DNA of 64,000 nt, from the NCBI RefSeq assembly GCF_012273215.1, contig NZ_CP050965.1:496001-560000 (forward strand). The letters run 5' to 3'. Position 1 is the first letter of the stretch. Each line of letters begins with the position of its first letter. The notes beneath the pieces are model-generated. The model did not search any database. It saw only the letters and a program-made list of their open reading frames with translations, and had not been told where the DNA came from. Origin of the DNA: Gemella haemolysans. GTDB lineage: Bacteria; Bacillota; Bacilli; Staphylococcales; Gemellaceae. Both the position numbers and the translations under genes were made by a program. Below, one piece after another: positions 63,924 through 64,000 of this stretch.

Positions 63924-64000
63924 TTGCAAAAAGTTAAATTTGGTAAGCACAGACAAAGACGTAGCTATGCTAGAATATCAGAGGTAATTGATTTACCGGA
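63924..64000 (+). CDS. rpoB: RNA polymerase beta subunit, N-terminal start (3' end outside window)
   Basis: 25 residues visible: [20 protein letters not shown] and on match the RpoB N-terminus ([20 protein letters not shown] in Bacillus). TTG start at 63924 with AGAGGTG 6 bases upstream. Truncated at the window edge. It carries its own promoter and leader. Confidence 0.93.
   Translation, partial: [25 protein letters not shown]

Overview
The window is about 30% GC by eye and reads as chromosomal core DNA of a low-GC Gram-positive coccus. The gene content (RNA polymerase epsilon, RNase J1, FloA/NfeD, Zur, a sortase with an LPXTG protein, a com late operon, SdaAA/SdaAB, LuxS) fits Bacillales/Staphylococcales. 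The mixture of Bacillus/Staphylococcus gene order with Streptococcus-like surface proteins makes Gemella the most likely genus. That placement is inference; no 16S gene is present. I see no insertion sequence, prophage, CRISPR array or integrase.

Layout: (1) 1-6.4 kb: the end of a repeat-rich LPXTG surface protein, convergent luxS, a guanine deaminase-purine permease operon under possible PurR boxes, and glyA. (2) 6.8-15.8 kb: prs-pth-mfd-tag, a GrpB-family gene, murB and, opposed, rarA. (3) 15.8-22.7 kb: tmRNA, a small membrane peptide, a metallo-hydrolase-NfeD-FloA membrane operon with three unrecognised membrane proteins, then pdp-deoC nucleoside catabolism. (4) 22.7-28.2 kb: cshB-nfo-zur-truB-ribF-rpsO and tRNA-Arg(UCU). 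(5) 28.2-30.6 kb: NfuA-like and HesB-like Fe-S proteins and a type II NADH dehydrogenase. (6) 30.8-39.7 kb: a GNAT/aminotransferase fusion, rpoY-rnjA, sdaAB-sdaAA-recG-srtA-plsX-acpP. (7) 39.9-45.4 kb: the accessory-looking part, with a DedA/isochorismatase-like fusion, an ATP-grasp plus membrane zinc peptidase pair, and an HxlR regulator divergent from a nitroreductase. (8) 45.6-59.8 kb: tsaE-tsaB-rimI-tsaD for t6A, an APH-like kinase, a membrane protein, cysteine desulfurase-mnmA, comEA-comEB-comEC-holA and two trans-sulfuration PLP enzymes. (9) 59.8-64 kb: rpsT, a preQ1-controlled queT, a MerR/TipAS regulator, rplJ-rplL, an RsmC-like methyltransferase and the start of rpoB.

The genes cluster around tRNA modification (t6A, s2U, pseudouridine, queuosine supply), Fe-S/sulfur handling, purine/one-carbon metabolism, DNA repair and the cell surface (sortase A and an LPXTG substrate in one window).

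The least ordinary items are the DedA-isochorismatase fusion, the GNAT-aminotransferase fusion, a ComEC whose C-terminal beta-lactamase-like region has lost its metal motif, sortase sitting where fapR is normally found, two flotillin-operon proteins sharing a C-terminal motif, and a structured intergenic repeat family (72-nt core, 70/72 identical between two copies 31 kb apart) ending in nested terminator-like hairpins.
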